Shown in pieces: positions 4,430 through 7,323 of a stretch of 7,323 nt of DNA. Each line of letters starts with the position of its first letter. The stretch's first letter is position 1. The translations under genes and the position numbers were made by a program. The stretch is from Candidatus Geohydrothermomicrobium daggyaiense (lineage in GTDB: Bacteria > Actinomycetota > Geothermincolia > Fen-727 > JACVIW01): NCBI GenBank assembly GCA_015711695.1, contig MU158451.1, positions 1 to 7,323 on the forward strand. The letters are read 5' to 3'. The notes beneath the pieces were generated by a model that saw nothing but the letters and a program-made list of their open reading frames with translations, searched no databases and was not told the DNA's origin.

Positions 4430-7219
4430 TTAATAGATTCTAAACTTTTTCCCTGCAGTCGATTGTTTCCACCGGCTCCAGCGTCTGATCATCAGTTTCC
4501 TTATTTCGTCAGCCACAAGACAAGTAGGAAGCCATAACAGCGCAAAAAGCCATGCATTTACAGGAAGTGGCATCAAGCCAAACACTTTATTGAAGGGAAA
4601 GACATGAACAAATAGCATGAGTATGATTATCTCCGAGACAATTCCCACAAGATACAACCTGTTTTTTAAAAACCCAACCCTGAAAACGGACTCCCTTGTT
4701 GTCCTGCACGCGAATCCATTGCCTATCTGAGTGGCAACTATGGTAGCCAGGCACATTGTAGTAGCCATTATATATACGGGACCGGATGAAACCATGGCGC
4801 CGATACCAGCAGTTGGTCTCCAGCCGTTAATCCAGTATATATAGAAAAAACCTACCATGCACGCAAGCGCTTCGAGCGGACCAAGAAATCCATACGCCCT
4901 CAAAAGAAGCCTGAGATTTAATATCCTGTCCTTCTTACTTCGGGGCGGACGGTCCATGACATCAGGCTCGGGGTCTTCGGCTCCAAGCGCGAGAGCGGGT
5001 ACCAGATCGGTCCCAAGATCGACGGCAAGTATCTGCATTACTGTTAAAGGAAGGGGAATTCTTGCGATGACGAAAAGCAGAAAAGGAACAATCTCGGGTA
5101 TATTGCTCGCAAGAATATATGTAACAAACCTTTTAATGTTGTCGAAAACTGCTCTGCCCTCCTCTACGGCGTTAACAATGGAAGCAAAATTGTCATCGGT
5201 CAGAATCATATCAGCCGCTTCCTTTGCGACATCCGTTCGAGTTATACCCATCGCCACCCCTATATCAGCCGCCTTGAGCGCCGGCGCATCATTAACTCCG
5301 TCACCCGTCATGGCAACAACCTCACCCATGCTTTTGAGAATAAGAGCGATGCGCATCTTGTGCTCGGGCGAGACTCTCGCGAATATCAATTCCCCACCAC
5401 TTAAAACCCTTTCAAGTTCCTCATCACTCATTTCATCAATCTCACCGCCGGACACTATCCTCCCCCGTGGTGATGTTACCAGGCCTATTCTCCTTGCAAT
5501 TGACTCGGCGGTTACCCCGTAGTCACCAGTGATCATTATTACCCTTATTCCAGCCCTGAGGCATTTTTTTACCGCTTCTTCTACCTCAGGCCTCGGTGGA
5601 TCCATCATCGCGGCAAGCCCTATGAAAACAAGGTCTTTTTCCGTTTCTTCAACTTCGTAGTGCTTGCTTTGTGAGACTTCCTTATAAGCAAAAGCCAGAA
5701 CTCTTAAAGCCTGCCTTGCATAATCATCGTTCTGCTCCGCAAGTTGCTTTCTGTCATCATCAGTAATTTCCCTGACGCTGTTGTCAACCCAGATCTTGGA
5801 GCAAAGGGAGAGTACCTCGAGTGGAGCCCCTTTAACATAAGCGACCGTTTTTTCACCGTCGGAATGAATGGTGCTCATCCGTTTTCTTTTTGAATCAAAA
5901 GGAATCTCATAAATGCGTTTCTCTTTTTTCAAAAGCTCGTCAAAATCAATACCGATTTTTTTCGCAGCCACAAGCAGCGCAGCTTCGGTGGAATCACCGA
6001 GAATTTTCCATTTTCCCTTTTCTTCAGCAGGGGGAATGAGCCTTGCGTTGTTGCATAGACTCGCGGCTTTCATAAGAAACTCACATGCGCGCCTTTCGTT
6101 ATCACTGAGTTTTCCACCTGACTTCGTGAACTCACCCACAGGCGCATATCCAGCTCCCCCGACATTTATCCTCTCACCCGAAACCCAGATGCTGCGAACC
6201 GTCATTTCATTCGTGGTAAGGGTTCCAGTCTTGTCAGTGCAAATAACAGTCGTTGACCCCAGTGTTTCAACAGAAGAGAGCTTTTTTATCAAAGCATGCC
6301 TTTTCGCCATTCGCTGAGTACCAATTGCAAGCGCAAGGGTTAGAGTTGGAAGCAATCCTTCGGGAACATTAGCGACTATTATGCCCACCGCAAAAAGAAA
6401 ACTCGCGGATTTCGACATTTTCATTACAAAAGCGCCAAGGATAAAAAACAGTATCCCGAGCGAAGTTGCGATGAACGCGATTATTCTCGTTACTCTCACC
6501 ATCTCTTTTTGAAGAGGGCTTGCCTCCTCTTTTATCTCCTGGGTCATACTCGCTATTTTCCCGAGCTCTGTCCTCATCCCTGTAGCATAGACGACCGCGA
6601 CCCCGCTACCGGAAGAAACGCTCGTGCCAGCAAAAACCACGTTGGGAAGGTCAGCAAGGCTTATTTTCTCGGCATGAAAAGCCTCATGCCTTCGTGGCTG
6701 CGGTTCTGATTCCCCTGTTAGAGCTGAATTATCAACGCTCATCTCCATTGCTTTGACAAGTCTTCCATCGGCGCTTATACTGTTTCCAGCCTCAAGAACC
6801 ATCACATCGCCAACAACCAGTTCTTCAGCGTCTATTTCGATTTCGGCGCCATCTCTAATGACCCGTGCTTTCCGCGGTAAAATTTTCTTAAGGCTCTCGA
6901 CCGCTTTCTCGGCTTTATATTCCTGCCAGAAGGTGAAAATAGCGTTTATGACTATCACGGCAAAACATGCATACCCAAGTTCGGGAGTCTTTCCCACGAA
7001 AGCAAGTATTCCGCCGATCCACAGAAGAATGGCAAAGAAATGGAAGAAGTTGGAAAGAAACTTCCGCCATGCGGGAGTTGATGGCCTTTCTTTTATGAGA
7101 TTGCGACCGTCCCTCTGAAGTCTTCGAAGAGCTTCGTCTTTGCTGAGCCCTTTTGGGGAGGTCCCGAGAGCCCTGAAAACCTCATCTTCGGATAACTCGT
7201 GGTAACGGTTCCCTTCCAT
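4430..7219 (-). CDS. Na+,K+-ATPase-like (P2C-type) cation-transporting P-type ATPase
   Basis: A 929-residue integral membrane pump that uses ATP to move cations. Order: cation-ATPase N domain (about 5-45), M1-M2 (52-100), actuator domain with TGES at 168-171, M3-M4 (245-297), P domain start with the phosphorylated Asp329 in DKTGT, N domain with GDSTEAALL (408-416) and KGAP (463-466), TGDGVNDAPA (638-647), and M5-M10 (695-905). The M4 motif VANVPEGLL, the SNIPE of M5, and the DLGTD of M6 match animal Na+,K+-ATPase rather than SERCA (which has AAIPEGLP), as does DNSALTGESEPQ. Ion-site residues Glu287, Tyr701, Ser705, Asn706, Glu709, Asp734, Asp738, Gln831 and Glu863 are kept; the site III Asp of M8 is Asn834. 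The C-terminal IRKLMIRR followed by a terminal Tyr also recalls the animal alpha subunit. No beta subunit is present. The ATG at 7219 follows an in-frame TAA, so no longer form exists; the ribosome site is weak. Transported ions (Na+ out, K+ in, or other) are inferred, and Ca2+ is not excluded. Confidence 0.95.
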   Translation of the reverse strand: MEGNRYHELSEDEVFRALGTSPKGLSKDEALRRLQRDGRNLIKERPSTPAWRKFLSNFFHFFAILLWIGGILAFVGKTPELGYACFAVIVINAIFTFWQEYKAEKAVESLKKILPRKARVIRDGAEIEIDAEELVVGDVMVLEAGNSISADGRLVKAMEMSVDNSALTGESEPQPRRHEAFHAEKISLADLPNVVFAGTSVSSGSGVAVVYATGMRTELGKIASMTQEIKEEASPLQKEMVRVTRIIAFIATSLGILFFILGAFVMKMSKSASFLFAVGIIVANVPEGLLPTLTLALAIGTQRMAKRHALIKKLSSVETLGSTTVICTDKTGTLTTNEMTVRSIWVSGERINVGGAGYAPVGEFTKSGGKLSDNERRACEFLMKAASLCNNARLIPPAEEKGKWKILGDSTEAALLVAAKKIGIDFDELLKKEKRIYEIPFDSKRKRMSTIHSDGEKTVAYVKGAPLEVLSLCSKIWVDNSVREITDDDRKQLAEQNDDYARQALRVLAFAYKEVSQSKHYEVEETEKDLVFIGLAAMMDPPRPEVEEAVKKCLRAGIRVIMITGDYGVTAESIARRIGLVTSPRGRIVSGGEIDEMSDEELERVLSGGELIFARVSPEHKMRIALILKSMGEVVAMTGDGVNDAPALKAADIGVAMGITRTDVAKEAADMILTDDNFASIVNAVEEGRAVFDNIKRFVTYILASNIPEIVPFLLFVIARIPLPLTVMQILAVDLGTDLVPALALGAEDPEPDVMDRPPRSKKDRILNLRLLLRAYGFLGPLEALACMVGFFYIYWINGWRPTAGIGAMVSSGPVYIMATTMCLATIVATQIGNGFACRTTRESVFRVGFLKNRLYLVGIVSEIIILMLFVHVFPFNKVFGLMPLPVNAWLFALLWLPTCLVADEIRKLMIRRWSRWKQSTAGKKFRIY

Positions 7220-7260
7220 TTAGTCCAGCATTCACCAGTTGTCACATAATGCAAAGATTG

Positions 7261-7289
7261 ATATTACAACAAGCCACAAGTTTTGTTAA
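7261..7289 (-). promoter_or_regulatory. Candidate sigma-70 promoter of the ATPase-TrkA-TrkA unit
   Basis: On the minus strand TTAACA (7289-7284; five of six to TTGACA) is followed after exactly 17 bp by TAATAT (7266-7261; four of six to TATAAT). Transcription would start near 7254, giving a leader of about 35 bases before the ATG at 7219. This is the best promoter match in the window and the only one found upstream of the ATPase; the 97-bp gap before the first TrkA gene has none. Confidence 0.5.
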
Positions 7290-7302
7290 TCTGAGATAAC
7301 AA
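7283..7302. promoter_or_regulatory. Imperfect dyad (candidate operator) over the ATPase -35
   Basis: The plus strand holds TTGTTAATCT (7283-7292), a central G, and AGATAACAA (7294-7302). The arms are inverted copies of nine bases, with one extra A in the left arm. The outer TTGTTA/TAACAA half-sites resemble those of the NADH-sensing repressor Rex (TTGTTAA-N4-TTAACAA in clostridia, from memory), but the spacing here is two bases longer. The dyad covers the candidate -35 element, a usual place for a repressor. Confidence 0.4.
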
Positions 7303-7323
7303 CGATCAAGTAGAACAAACGCA

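Noticed and set aside
4857..5522. A 221-codon plus-strand open frame inside the ATPase gene
   Set aside because: It is the antisense shadow of the conserved P domain to M6 region of the ATPase, with Ser/Ala/Arg-rich composition and no family features.
1..7323. Mobile element, prophage, CRISPR, tRNA/rRNA or defence system
   Set aside because: No transposase, integrase, long inverted or direct repeats, spaced repeat array, or structural-RNA pattern is visible; all genes belong to ordinary metabolic or transport families.

Overview
The window looks like a piece of a chromosome from an anaerobic or microaerophilic bacterium of moderate GC (mid-40s percent, judged by eye). There are no phage, transposon, CRISPR, tRNA or rRNA signals. 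The content points to anaerobic metabolism with oxygen defence: an 8Fe-type ferredoxin protein, a DUF169 protein, a rubrerythrin and an SDR dehydrogenase. The tandem pair of short TrkA/RCK proteins most resembles, from memory, the CeoB/CeoC-type pair of Actinomycetota, so a deep-branching anaerobic actinobacterial lineage is a reasonable guess. This is inference and is not proven by the window.

Left block, plus strand (1-1471): the 3' part of a short-chain dehydrogenase/reductase that runs off the left edge is followed 33 bp later by a cysteine-rich protein ending in two 4Fe-4S ferredoxin motifs. They are probably one operon. This block converges, across only 26 bp, on the minus-strand block.

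Right block, minus strand (read from 7323 leftwards): a candidate sigma-70 promoter (7261-7289) with an imperfect dyad over its -35 element precedes a 929-residue P-type ATPase of the Na+,K+-ATPase-like (P2C) kind. It is followed by two single-RCK TrkA proteins (97 bp, then 18 bp gaps). A probable intrinsic terminator overlaps the stop codon of the second TrkA gene. After a 154-bp gap with a candidate promoter and palindrome comes rubrerythrin, then a DUF169 protein.

How the genes may work together: the ATPase plus two nucleotide-binding RCK subunits suggest a monovalent-cation (K+/Na+) homeostasis unit, although no TrkH/KtrB channel subunit is present in the window. Rubrerythrin reduces peroxide using rubredoxin- or ferredoxin-type electron supply. 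The SDR/ferredoxin block is a separate redox unit whose substrate cannot be read from the sequence. The most interesting points are the Na+,K+-ATPase-like ion-site residues with an Asp-to-Asn change at the site III position, the coupling of this pump to an RCK pair, and the Rex-like (but wrongly spaced) dyad at the pump promoter.
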